Source: Affinibrenneria salicis
GTDB taxonomy: Bacteria; Pseudomonadota; Gammaproteobacteria; Enterobacterales; Enterobacteriaceae
Direction of reading: 5' to 3'
Length of the DNA: 64,000 nucleotides
Assembly (NCBI RefSeq): GCF_008710095.1
Contig: NZ_VYKJ01000001.1
Span: 806,001-870,000 of the forward strand
Numbering within the stretch: the first letter of the stretch is position 1; every line of letters starts with the position of its first letter. Made by a program: the position numbers and the translations under genes. The notes beneath the pieces are model-generated. The model saw nothing but the letters and a program-made list of their open reading frames with translations, was not told the DNA's origin and made no database searches. Below are positions 7,949 to 15,732 of this stretch, one piece after another.

Positions 7949-8332
7949 ATGACTACGTCTAATATTGTTGAATTGCTCTTGACTATTCTTATTTTTCTTT
8001 TTGCATTTTATTGGGCTAATAAAATAATTAAAGGATCTGCTAATAGAGAAAAAGAGTTAAAAAAAAGTGGCACTGTTGTAAGGGCAACGATTCTTTCGAT
8101 GCGCCAAAGCGGAGTTTTTTTAAACAATAATCCGGTTCTGGAATTAAAGTTAAAGATTGAGGACGAACAAGCTGATAAATCATGGTTGGTTGAGAAGCAT
8201 AGTGAAACTGCTCTTCTGATCGCTCTTAATTCCTATGAGGTTGGTGGTGTATACAATGCCCGTATGGGAAAAAATCAGAATGATATTCTGTTGATGAAGG
8301 ATGAGAGTGGCAAGCCGATTCATATTGAGTAA
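7949..8332 (+). CDS. DUF3592-type membrane-anchored protein F (127 aa)
   Basis: ATG 7949 follows CAGGA at suitable spacing. It has the same length as copy B (4327) and is its clear paralogue: MTTS start, transmembrane segment IVELLLTILIFLFAFYWA, basic NKIIKGSANREKEL, then VVRATILSMRQSG and VFLNNNPVLELKLKIE with about 20 to 30 substitutions overall. It is intact, which suggests selection has kept it while the adjacent vgrG ends decayed. No VgrG tail is readable immediately upstream. Confidence 0.7.
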   Translation: MTTSNIVELLLTILIFLFAFYWANKIIKGSANREKELKKSGTVVRATILSMRQSGVFLNNNPVLELKLKIEDEQADKSWLVEKHSETALLIALNSYEVGGVYNARMGKNQNDILLMKDESGKPIHIE

Positions 8333-8830
8333 TTGTGAGTTTTCACTAAAGAAATTATGAACCTTAAATAACTCATTGCAATGGGTTTTATTTGATGATT
8401 CCCCTTTATAAGGAATGGTTCAACAAAACCATCAAATGGAGGGGGTGTGCAATGTGATTTTCTCTTTCATTTAAAAAATAATTCGGTAGCGAGGTTGGTG
8501 TAAAAATATTGTTCTATATTATTTTTTGTGAAAAGAGAAAGAAATATATTTATTTGTTATAAAATTAAATATTTTGGAGGGATACGGGTGGTTAAACATC
8601 TAAATAATTAATGGAAAATGATACTTTTCAAAAGTAAGCGAAAATTTTTATCAATAAAATCGTTGTCAAATTCTCAGCTGCAATATCGTATGCTGTGGCT
8701 ATAAAATATATTGATTTTTTACGTTATTTTAAACGACAATGTTTCTTCTTCATTTTGAAGTGTCATTAGCTTTTAGTCTGAATGCATGTCTTTCTTGTTG
8801 GCAACTGGAGTGTTTTTTAGGGAATGGAAA
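8333..8830 (+). other. 498-nt AT-rich gap without visible genes
   Basis: I see no coding pattern, repeat copy or strong hairpin. The segment CCTTTATAAGGAATGG (about 8403) has a small palindrome. It may contain the promoter of the gene at 8831. Confidence 0.4.
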
Positions 8831-9208
8831 ATGAAACGACTGAAAGTAATTATAACGATATTGATTTTTATTCCGTTAATTCCTTTTATCTCTCTTTTCG
8901 GTTTTTTTAAGTTTATAGTGGTTGATGTATTTGGTTATGTTAAAACGGTTATTAAAAACGTGAACATATTGCGAGATGGTATTCCCACAAATGGTGAGAT
9001 TGTTTCTATTTCTCAGGAAGGATTGAGGGATGCTGATAATCCAGTCTGTAAGATAAGGGTTTTATTTATTGATGGGGATGGTAATGAAAAAGAGGTTGAC
9101 ACAATTTCGGCTATAAATATTGTTGATATTCCTAATTATCAAAAAGGTAGTTTTATTATGATTAAATACGATCCTAAAGATTCGAATAAAATTGCTATTG
9201 ATAATTAG
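8831..9208 (+). CDS. DUF3592-type membrane-anchored protein G (125 aa)
   Basis: The ATG at 8831 is preferred over one 45 nt upstream because it aligns with the start of the paralogue at 9703 and has AGGGAATGG before it. Residues 4-33 are very hydrophobic (VIITILIFIPLIPFISLFGF), giving one or two membrane segments. The domain follows with ILRDGIPTNGEIVSISQ, NPVCKIRVLFIDGDGNEKE and GSFIMIKYDPKDSNKIAI. It is close to protein H (9703) and more distant from C (5654). G and H are evidently a duplication separated by ~500 nt. Confidence 0.7.
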   Translation: MKRLKVIITILIFIPLIPFISLFGFFKFIVVDVFGYVKTVIKNVNILRDGIPTNGEIVSISQEGLRDADNPVCKIRVLFIDGDGNEKEVDTISAINIVDIPNYQKGSFIMIKYDPKDSNKIAIDN

Positions 9209-9220
9209 CCGTAATAACCA

Positions 9221-9265
9221 GGCTGATTATAAATGATTTTATTTGTAAAATAGAATATAATCAGC
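9221..9265 (+). terminator. hairpin downstream of gene G
   Basis: GGCTGATTATA and TATAATCAGCC form an 11-bp perfect stem around a loop of about 23 nt, 12 nt after the stop of gene G. There is no long T-run, so it may serve transcript stability rather than termination. Confidence 0.4.
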
Positions 9266-9523
9266 CTGAACTTCCTGCGCGATGACCTGGTGGGGGAGAC
9301 TGGCGGATAAGGCAAGTAACAACACAAATGTTACAGCGTGTTGGGATATTGTGTTTTTATTTAATTTATTACACTTAAAATAAAATATCGGCTGAGTCGT
9401 TGCTCATGAATGTAGCTAACAAAATGATCAATAATACAACAAGCTGTAAGCTGCCTGTAAATATTTATTCAATCGGGCTGATTAGACGAACCTGACGGAC
9501 GTATTGCCTTATCGAAAGTATGT

Positions 9524-9648
9524 ATACTTGCCATACTTTAATTTGCAGGTGCGTTGCTACGTTTGCTCACCCGAATCACTTATCTGGGTCAGCTCATTGG
9601 GATTTGCTCTCTTGCCGCATTCCTGCAACTCGAATTACTTTTCTGTAG
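9524..9648 (+). repeat. dispersed repeat, copy 2 (short form, ~125 bp)
   Basis: It begins ATACTTGCCATACTTTAA, contains CACCCGAATCACTTATCTGG and ends CTGCAACTCGAATTACTT. It is the only copy in the window close to the minimal length, without the extra central segment. Confidence 0.65.
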
Positions 9649-9702
9649 ATTAAAAATTGACGATGTCGTTGATTGGGCGGCAATGTTCTTTTGAGGTGAA
9701 AA

Positions 9703-10080
9703 ATGAAAAAACTAAAAGGAATTATCACGTTATTGTTTTTGATTCCACTGATTCCCGTCATGTCATTATTTGGTTTTTTTAAGTTTATTTTTGTTGATTT
9801 TTGGGGATATGTTAAGCAGGTAGACAGGAATATTGATTTATTACGCGATGGTATAGCTACCAATGGAGAGATCGTTTCTATCTCTCAGACGGGCGGCATA
9901 GATGGTAATAACCCCGTTTGTAGAGTACAGGTGTCTTTTATCGATGGCGATGGCAACAGGAAGATAGCCGATGCGATTAGGGCAATAAAAATTGTTGATA
10001 TGCCAAATTATCAGCGCGGATGTTTTGTTATGATCAAATATAACCCTAAAAAAACAGACGAAATTGCTCTTGATATATAA
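9703..10080 (+). CDS. DUF3592-type membrane-anchored protein H (125 aa)
   Basis: ATG 9703 follows TTTTGAGGTG. It is colinear with protein G over its whole length: hydrophobic residues 6-32 (IITLLFLIPLIPVMSLFGFF), then LLRDGIATNGEIVSISQ, NPVCRVQVSFIDGDGNRK and GCFVMIKYNPKKTDEIAL. It is the last gene of the array before the GC-rich T6SS cassette. As with its relatives the function is not established. A role as immunity or accessory protein for a VgrG-borne activity is inferred from the neighbourhood. Confidence 0.7.
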   Translation: MKKLKGIITLLFLIPLIPVMSLFGFFKFIFVDFWGYVKQVDRNIDLLRDGIATNGEIVSISQTGGIDGNNPVCRVQVSFIDGDGNRKIADAIRAIKIVDMPNYQRGCFVMIKYNPKKTDEIALDI

Positions 10081-10628
10081 TTTTTCTAAAGATGTTATCT
10101 TTAGTGATTGCTTTATAACGAGACGCAATAATAGTTTAACCCACATCGACTATTCTGGAACGGTTTCAGATCACGGAAAACCTACATGAAGGACCTTACA
10201 GCTAAATTACGACCATCAAGGGACTCGGCGGCGGCTCAGAATGTGAAGAAATTTGACTTAAGGATAGCTGCGTTGACTCTTTAAGAAAAAACGTATTGTT
10301 AACGAATGTTGTATGGTGGTATGTCGCCTCTGTTATATTCGTCATACTTAAGGTTGCCGATATGTTGGTTGCACTCAATTATTCGGACCGTCCCAGCGTC
10401 CCCCTCTTGCGGGTGCGCCGCCGGTCGCGTTCAAATTCGCTCACGACAAATTTTTTACGTTCTTACCGCCTTCCCGCAACTCGAATTATTTAGGGTATGG
10501 AATATAAAATTATCGACCTGCGTGCGTCATCGTTGATATATTTCACAACCAGTTAGTGACCGGCGGTTAAGGCTTGTCGCATATCAGTTCGCAGCCATAC
10601 AGCCTGATCTTTACCAGGGACTCTCAGC
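10081..10628 (+). other. 548-nt junction between the AT-rich array and the GC-rich cassette
   Basis: It contains a dispersed-repeat copy (10335-10498) and otherwise no gene. Base composition changes from AT-rich to GC-rich within this stretch. The last ~60 nt before the next gene should hold its promoter and ribosome site (CAGGGA). No promoter is clear. Confidence 0.45.
10335..10498 (+). repeat. dispersed repeat, copy 3 (long form)
   Basis: It begins ATATTCGTCATACTTAAGG and ends CCGCAACTCGAATTATTTAG. A central extra segment with GCGCCGCCGGTCGCGTTCAA resembles the centre of the copy at 33201-33395 (GGCCGCCGCCAGCGGCGTTC), so these two belong to one long subfamily. Confidence 0.65.
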
Positions 10629-13169
10629 ATGAAAATTATTAAGCCACTGCGATTGAGCGTGTTAAATCGCCCCTTTCGCTGGCAGGGAAAAAATCATTTA
10701 GGCGTTTCGGTACTGGCGCTGGCTGATATGGGCGCGAGTCCAAAGTTGCGGCCCGAAGCGGAACTCTGGCAACTGGCCGCCGCTGAATTACAAACCTGCG
10801 GCGGAGTGATTGATTTAGCGATTCCAAAGGCTCAGGCTGAATTCCTCGCCACCGGCTATGTTTACAGCCATCACCAGCAGGATAAAACCGCCTGCGCCGC
10901 CCGTATCGAAATCGAACAATTGAGCAAAACGCTGGCGGTCTTTGGCGATCGTTACTGGGTCAACGGCAAACCGTCCGAACCGCTGCCTTTTACCGAAATG
11001 CGGCTGGACTGGAGCCGCGCCTGGGGCGGTGCGGGCTATGAGGATAACCCGCACGGCATCGGTTTCAATATGGAGGAAACCGACGGCTATAAATATTATC
11101 GTTTACCTAATATTGAGCCGCTGAAAGGGCGGATGACGTCGCCGCGGCAAAAACCGGAGCCTGCCGGCTTTGGCCCGCTGGATCTGATGTGGCCGCGCCG
11201 CTTTAGCCGCGTCGGTAAGAAGTACGATGCGCAGTGGCTGCAAAATGAGTTCCCTGGTTTCGCGCGTGATATCGACTGGCGCTTGTTCAATGCCGCCAGC
11301 CGCGATCAGTGGTGGGAAGAGCGCGATGCGCTGCCGCCAGAGGCCGAATGGCGCATCTGGAATATGCATCCCGAGAAACCTGTGCAGCAGGGACGACTGC
11401 CGCCGTGGCGCGCGCGCTGTTTTATCAATCGCCAGCGAGCGGACGAAACCCTGTTTGAGGAGGTCCCGCTGCGGGCCACTACAGTCTGGTTTTTTCCGCA
11501 TCTGGAGCAGATGATCATCATCTGGCAGGGCAACGTGCGGATTAATGAGGACGACGCCGCCGATGTGCTGCAGCTGATTCCGGCGCTGGAAAAAAACGGC
11601 GCGGCGCGTTCCGTGCATCACTACCGTAAGGTTATGCAGCAGCGGCTGGATAAAGAAAAAGGCGCGCTGTTTGCCTTTCGTGAAAAAGATCTGCTGCCGG
11701 AGGAGGCGATCGGTCCCTGGCTGGATACCGACCTGCCGGAAAGCGAAAGCCCGATGCGCGATAATTTCCGCCAGCGCGAAACGCTGCTGCGCGAGCAGCA
11801 TCGCGCCCGGCTGGCGGAGCAGGGCGCGGATATTGACGCGGTTCTGCCGCCGTTTGAAGAACCGGAAATGCCAGGGCTGGATGAATTGCCCGAGTTTATC
11901 GAGCGAATGGAGCAGCGGGCGGAGGAGATGCGCGCCGATGCGGAGGCGCGCATGGCGCCGCTGAGAGCTCAGCAGAACAGCGATGAGGACGACGAGAAGA
12001 AACCGCGCGGTCCGGAAACGCTGTATCGCATGCAGGAGATGCTGCAGAGCAACGATAGCGGGCTGAGCGAAAAAAAACTGACCCAGATGACCGACGCGCT
12101 GCATCAGATGTATTTAATGTCGGTGCAAACGCAGCCGCCGGCGCCGCGTCTGAAGGGAGATATCGCCGGCATTATTCGCCAGAGGGCGCTGGCGACCATG
12201 CGGTTGGGGGGCGACTTCAGCGGTATGGATTTCACCGGCGCCGATTTCTCCGGACTCGATCTGCGCGGCGCCGATTTTTCCCGCGCCCTGCTGGAATGCG
12301 TCGATTTCAGCGAGTGTCAACTGGATGGCGCCAAATTCAACGATGCGGTGCTGGCGCGCGCCGAATTTCACCACAGCTCGCTGCGCGACGCCGATCTGAG
12401 CAATGCCACTCTGGCGCTGGCGGAGTGCCGGCACAGCGATTTTTCCGGCGTCGTCTTTAACGGTACGCAGTTGCAGGAAGCCTGGTTCGAACGCTGTTGC
12501 TTCGGCGGGGCGACGTTCAACGATCTACTGTTCCATAAGGTGTTTTTCAGCCAGTTGGATTTCCGCAAGGCCACTCTGACCAACAGCGTTTTCCTTGAGC
12601 TTACGTTGCCCGGGCTGGATTTTTCGGCCGCCGGCCTGAATAAAATTGCCTTTATTAAATGTACGCTGGAACAGGTCGATTTCAGCCGGGCGCAAATGGA
12701 GAGCTGCTCTCTGGTTGAAAGCCAGGCCGTAAACGGCAACTTTACCGCTGCGTCGCTGACTACCTGCGCGTTTGCCTCCGGCAGCGTGCTTGACGGCGCG
12801 AATTTTTCCCACGCCACTTTGTTGCAAAGTAATCTGCGTCAGACTCCGCTGCAGCATGCCTGCTTTGCGCAGGCCAAAATAGAAAGCAGCGATCTGAGCG
12901 AGGCGAATTGTCAGCATGCCGATTTCACCCGCGCCAACCTGATGGGCAGCCTGTGCGTGCGTACGGATTTCCGCATGGCGCGACTGACGGACAGCAATCT
13001 GATGGGCGCATTAATGCAGAAAAGCCAGCTGGGCGGCGCCGATCTGCGCGGCGCCAATCTGTTTCGCGCCGATCTGTCGCAGTCGTCAATTGATGAGAGC
13101 ACACAGTTGAATGATGCCTATACCAAACGGGTCAAAACGCTGCCGAAACGGGATGGAGAACTGATATGA
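10629..13169 (+). CDS. T6SS-associated DUF2169 and pentapeptide-repeat protein (846 aa)
   Basis: Three parts are visible. Residues 1 to about 310 match the DUF2169 layout, with aromatic motifs such as DWSRAWGG and a conserved NP/GIGF segment. About 330-490 is charged and helical, rich in Glu, Arg, Met and Asp (EEMRADAEARMAPLRAQQ). About 515-840 is a long right-handed beta-helix of pentapeptide repeats of A(D/N)LxG or DFSxA type, with phenylalanine at the centre. DUF2169 proteins act as adaptors or chaperones that load effectors bearing DUF4150 PAAR-like domains on VgrG (known for Agrobacterium Tde2). A DUF4150 gene lies three genes downstream, which fits. The stop overlaps the next start (ATGA). 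GC-rich codon use contrasts with the array upstream. Confidence 0.85.
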   Translation: MKIIKPLRLSVLNRPFRWQGKNHLGVSVLALADMGASPKLRPEAELWQLAAAELQTCGGVIDLAIPKAQAEFLATGYVYSHHQQDKTACAARIEIEQLSKTLAVFGDRYWVNGKPSEPLPFTEMRLDWSRAWGGAGYEDNPHGIGFNMEETDGYKYYRLPNIEPLKGRMTSPRQKPEPAGFGPLDLMWPRRFSRVGKKYDAQWLQNEFPGFARDIDWRLFNAASRDQWWEERDALPPEAEWRIWNMHPEKPVQQGRLPPWRARCFINRQRADETLFEEVPLRATTVWFFPHLEQMIIIWQGNVRINEDDAADVLQLIPALEKNGAARSVHHYRKVMQQRLDKEKGALFAFREKDLLPEEAIGPWLDTDLPESESPMRDNFRQRETLLREQHRARLAEQGADIDAVLPPFEEPEMPGLDELPEFIERMEQRAEEMRADAEARMAPLRAQQNSDEDDEKKPRGPETLYRMQEMLQSNDSGLSEKKLTQMTDALHQMYLMSVQTQPPAPRLKGDIAGIIRQRALATMRLGGDFSGMDFTGADFSGLDLRGADFSRALLECVDFSECQLDGAKFNDAVLARAEFHHSSLRDADLSNATLALAECRHSDFSGVVFNGTQLQEAWFERCCFGGATFNDLLFHKVFFSQLDFRKATLTNSVFLELTLPGLDFSAAGLNKIAFIKCTLEQVDFSRAQMESCSLVESQAVNGNFTAASLTTCAFASGSVLDGANFSHATLLQSNLRQTPLQHACFAQAKIESSDLSEANCQHADFTRANLMGSLCVRTDFRMARLTDSNLMGALMQKSQLGGADLRGANLFRADLSQSSIDESTQLNDAYTKRVKTLPKRDGELI

Positions 13170-14236
13170 CAACGCTTAGCGCAGCGCAGCTGCAGCAGAA
13201 GGTGAAGAGCGGCGAGGCGGTAAGCAATGTGTCGCTGCGGGGAGCCGATCTGCGTGGATTGGATCTGTCCGGCGGAATTCTGCAGGAAGTGGATTTCAGC
13301 GCGGCCGATTTGCGCGAGACTAACCTGCATGAAAGCGTGCTGACCGAATGCAGGCTCAACGATGCGCGTCTGGACAACGCCCGGCTGCAGCAAACGGTAT
13401 TTAACGATTGTGAAATGAATAATCTTAGCGCGGTGGGCACCACGCTGACCGAGTGCATATTTAATCAGTGCGCGTTGACCAACGCGCGATTCATGCGCAG
13501 CCAGCTTGATAAAACGCAGATGATGAAATGCGCGCTGCAGGGCAGTCAGTTCAGCGAAGCCGTGCTCGATCGCGCGACCTTCTTCGAGTCGCCGCTGGGT
13601 GAGGCGCGTTTTGACCGTCAGCGTTGTTTGCTGGTCACTTTCTATGGCATCGATCTGCGCCGTACGGATTTCAGCGCCACTACGTTTGAGCGAGTGGTGT
13701 TTTTTGCCTGCGATCATCGCGGTAAGTCTTATGCGCAGCAGCATTTCACCGGCTGCCAGTTTACTGACAACCTGCTGGACGGCGTCAATTTCAATGGCGC
13801 TCAGTTAACGCAGTGCAATTTTAAAGGCGCCTCGCTGAAAGGCGCGCAACTGCGTCAGGTGAATGCTTCACAGGCGCTGCTAATGCAGGCGGATCTGTCG
13901 ATGGCGCAATGCCAGGGCAGTCTGTTTGATCAGGCGATACTGGTCGGCGCCTGCCTGCACCAGGCCGATTTCAGTCAGAGCCGTTTTTTTCAGAGTATCC
14001 TGCAGCGGGTTGACGCCCGAGGCGCTAAATTCGTGATGAGCGATCTGACCTATGCCGATCTGAGTTATGCCGACGTTAGCGGCGTCGATTTTCGTGGCGC
14101 CACGTTTTCCCGCTCCCGCTTTCATCGCGCCCGTCAGGACGGCGCGCATTTTTCCGATCGTAAAGGTATTATCGATTACGATGAGGAATTATTGAGCGCC
14201 GAAGCCTGGAGTGTGCAAAGACAAAGCCGTATTTAA
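13166..14236 (+). CDS. pentapeptide-repeat protein of the T6SS cassette (356 aa)
   Basis: After a ~15-residue start the whole protein is pentapeptide repeats (VSLRGADLRGLDLSGG, ADLRETNLHESVL and so on) broken once near residues 165-190 (FACDHRGKSYAQQHF), which suggests two stacked beta-helical blocks. It resembles the C-terminal part of the preceding gene, so the two may have arisen by duplication or may stack together. Translation is coupled to the upstream gene through ATGA. Its exact role is unknown. Its constant company with DUF2169, DUF3540 and DUF4150 in T6SS islands points to effector loading or scaffolding. Confidence 0.8.
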   Translation: MTTLSAAQLQQKVKSGEAVSNVSLRGADLRGLDLSGGILQEVDFSAADLRETNLHESVLTECRLNDARLDNARLQQTVFNDCEMNNLSAVGTTLTECIFNQCALTNARFMRSQLDKTQMMKCALQGSQFSEAVLDRATFFESPLGEARFDRQRCLLVTFYGIDLRRTDFSATTFERVVFFACDHRGKSYAQQHFTGCQFTDNLLDGVNFNGAQLTQCNFKGASLKGAQLRQVNASQALLMQADLSMAQCQGSLFDQAILVGACLHQADFSQSRFFQSILQRVDARGAKFVMSDLTYADLSYADVSGVDFRGATFSRSRFHRARQDGAHFSDRKGIIDYDEELLSAEAWSVQRQSRI

Positions 14237-14249
14237 AAGAAGGACGTTG

Positions 14250-14861
14250 ATGATGAATAAAGTTAACCATGCGCTGGCGTTGTCGCTGACTCCGCCTCTG
14301 CAGTCCGCGGGCCTGGTCACCCACCTGTTCGCCGACGGCAGTCTGACGGTTGAGTGTGAAGGGCGCGGCTGGCACTGCCGCCGCGCAGCCAGTTGCGTTA
14401 TCGCCGCCGAAATCGGCGACCGGGTGTTGATCGCCAGCACGGACGAACAGGTCTGGCTGCTGGCGGTGCTGGAGCGCGCCGCAACGCATCAGCCGGCGCA
14501 ACTGAACGTCGCCGGCGATTTGCGTATTTCCAGCAACGGAGAACTGAGCCTGAGCAGTCCGACGCTGCGGGTGACGGCGGAAGAGGGCGATTGCCATATC
14601 AGCCAGATGAAATACAGCGGCGAGTCGGTATCCGCCTGGGTGAGTCTGTCACGCATCGTCGGCAAGCGCGCCGAGTCCGTCTGGCACACCGTAACGCAAA
14701 TCAGTCACCATTTACTGCGTAAAACCACCCAGACGGAGCAGGTGCGCGCCGGTCAGCTCGATATGAAGGCGGAAGATTACGCCCGGCTGCACGCAGAAAA
14801 TACGCTGATCACTTCAAAGGCGATCACTAAAGTGGATTCCGAACAGATCCATATGGGATAA
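14250..14861 (+). CDS. DUF3540 domain protein of the T6SS cassette (203 aa)
   Basis: ATG 14250 is chosen because AAGGAC precedes it. An upstream in-frame reading from 14211 overlaps the previous gene and has no ribosome site. The N-terminal ~80 residues contain short strands and a Cys-rich spot (CEGRGWHCRRAASC). The middle has a beta-helix-like stretch (LRISSNGELSLSSPTLRVTA) as in VgrG stalks. The C-terminal part is helical with KTTQTEQVRAGQLDMKAEDY and ALITSKAITKVDSEQI-like repeats. This layout fits DUF3540, whose members sit beside DUF2169 and DUF4150 genes. It may form an adaptor on the VgrG tip, but no activity is visible. Confidence 0.75.
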   Translation: MMNKVNHALALSLTPPLQSAGLVTHLFADGSLTVECEGRGWHCRRAASCVIAAEIGDRVLIASTDEQVWLLAVLERAATHQPAQLNVAGDLRISSNGELSLSSPTLRVTAEEGDCHISQMKYSGESVSAWVSLSRIVGKRAESVWHTVTQISHHLLRKTTQTEQVRAGQLDMKAEDYARLHAENTLITSKAITKVDSEQIHMG

Positions 14862-14870
14862 GGAGCTGCA

Positions 14871-15263
14871 ATGTTTGCTAACTGTCAGTTAATGGGCGTC
14901 GATCTGGCCTTTCCCGATGTTTGTCTGACCCCAACGCCGGCTCCGGTGCCGATCCCCTATCCGGATATCGCGCTGGGCCCGACCGCCATTCCCAATGCGC
15001 TGAATATCCTGTTTATGGGCATGCCGGCGCACAATATGGCGACGGTGACGCCGCTGACCAATGGCGATAACCCCGGCGTGGCTACCGGCGTGGCGTCCGG
15101 CACGGTCATGGGGCCGTCCCGCCATCTCACCGGCGCGTTTACCGTGCTGCTGAAAGGGACGCCGGCGACGCGTCTGACCAGCATTAGCCTGCAAAACTCC
15201 ACCAATGCGATCGGTATGCGCATTGTGCCGAGTCAGTTTAAGGTGCTGATGCTGGCGCCCTAA
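14871..15263 (+). CDS. PAAR-like DUF4150 protein (130 aa)
   Basis: AAGGAG precedes ATG 14871. The short protein has the DUF4150 features: a start with CQLMGVDLAFPDVC, the proline-rich PTPAPVPIPYPDIA, then NILFMGMPAHNM, GVASGTVMGPSRH and a KGTPATRLTSIS strand. PAAR-like proteins form the sharp cone on the VgrG trimer and often carry a C-terminal toxin. Here the protein ends at the PAAR-like domain with LMLAP, so no toxin is fused and none follows before the convergent ilvN. It completes the cassette: adaptor (DUF2169), pentapeptide protein, DUF3540, tip. Confidence 0.85.
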   Translation: MFANCQLMGVDLAFPDVCLTPTPAPVPIPYPDIALGPTAIPNALNILFMGMPAHNMATVTPLTNGDNPGVATGVASGTVMGPSRHLTGAFTVLLKGTPATRLTSISLQNSTNAIGMRIVPSQFKVLMLAP

Positions 15264-15434
15264 TTATTCGGCGCCCGCGGGTTGCGCGGGAGGGGACGGT
15301 GGCGCGCGACGGCCACGGTCGTTCCTCCCGCATCCTCGCCCCTTCTTTTGAGCCCCGCCCCGCCTGTGCGGGGATGACGTCCCTGTTTCCATCCTTCTCG
15401 TCCCCTGTTCTGCAGTCTCCGCGCAGGAGAGAGG
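15264..15434 (+). other. intergenic hairpins between the T6SS cassette and ilvN
   Basis: CCCGCG (15274-15279) and CGCGGG (15285-15290) form a strong short hairpin just behind the DUF4150 stop. CCCCGCCTGTGCGGGG near 15358 forms another. Neither has a T-run. They could terminate the converging transcripts of the cassette and of ilvBN. Confidence 0.4.
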
Positions 15435-15728
15435 CTAGCGATAAAACTCCGCCACCTGCGAAAATATTTGCATTTCCGCGCCGTGGCGCCTTACCGCCAG
15501 AATATCCTCCAGTTTCTCCACCTGGCTGATCATCTGCGGCAGGCGCTGGTCGTCCTGCACCAGCAGCCAGATGCGGCTTTGCTGACCGCCGGGCAGCGGC
15601 ATGCAGAGTATTCCTTCGACGTTATAGGCCCGGCGGGCAAACAGGCCGCACACGTGGGACATGACGCCAGGGTGGTTGCGTACCGATAATTCCAGCGTAA
15701 CCTGGGCGGGCGTGGTCTGATTTAACAT
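15435..15728 (-). CDS. ilvN: acetolactate synthase I small (regulatory) subunit
   Basis: 97 residues, close to the 96 of E. coli IlvN. The ATG at 15728 is used, with GGAG upstream. A TTG 15 nt earlier is rejected because it overlaps the end of ilvB. Nearly the whole protein is one ACT domain: TLELSVRNHPGVMSHVCGLF, RRAYNVEGILCMPL and IWLLVQDDQRLPQMISQ are family hallmarks. It binds valine and confers feedback inhibition and full activity on the IlvB catalytic subunit. It lies 4 nt after the ilvB stop in the same operon, under control of the IvbL leader. Confidence 0.95.
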   Translation of the reverse strand: MLNQTTPAQVTLELSVRNHPGVMSHVCGLFARRAYNVEGILCMPLPGGQQSRIWLLVQDDQRLPQMISQVEKLEDILAVRRHGAEMQIFSQVAEFYR

Positions 15729-15732
15729 GGCG

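Larger units (their letters stand above)
9209..9702 (+). other. 494-nt gap with one dispersed-repeat copy
   Basis: It follows gene G with an inverted pair GGCTGATTATA and TATAATCAGCC (about 9221-9231 and 9255-9265), a plausible terminator-like hairpin without a T-run. The remainder is AT-rich. A short-form copy of the dispersed repeat occupies about 9524-9648. No gene is seen. Confidence 0.45.

Noticed and set aside
11103..12104. Long minus-strand frame (333 codons) inside the DUF2169 gene
   Set aside because: It is antisense to a well-supported gene; its composition is that of a mirrored frame and no domain is recognisable.
13118..13744. Minus-strand frame opposite the pentapeptide-repeat gene
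   Set aside because: The repeat structure belongs to the + strand; the complement merely mirrors it with a five-residue period.
12200..14150. Possible tandem DNA repeat or CRISPR-like periodicity
   Set aside because: The 15-nt periodicity is caused by pentapeptide-repeat codons; the units are degenerate and contain no spacers.
15264..15434. Candidate toxin gene after the DUF4150 gene
   Set aside because: Only 171 nt separate it from ilvN; the open frame at 15299-15529 overlaps ilvN and lacks any start signal.
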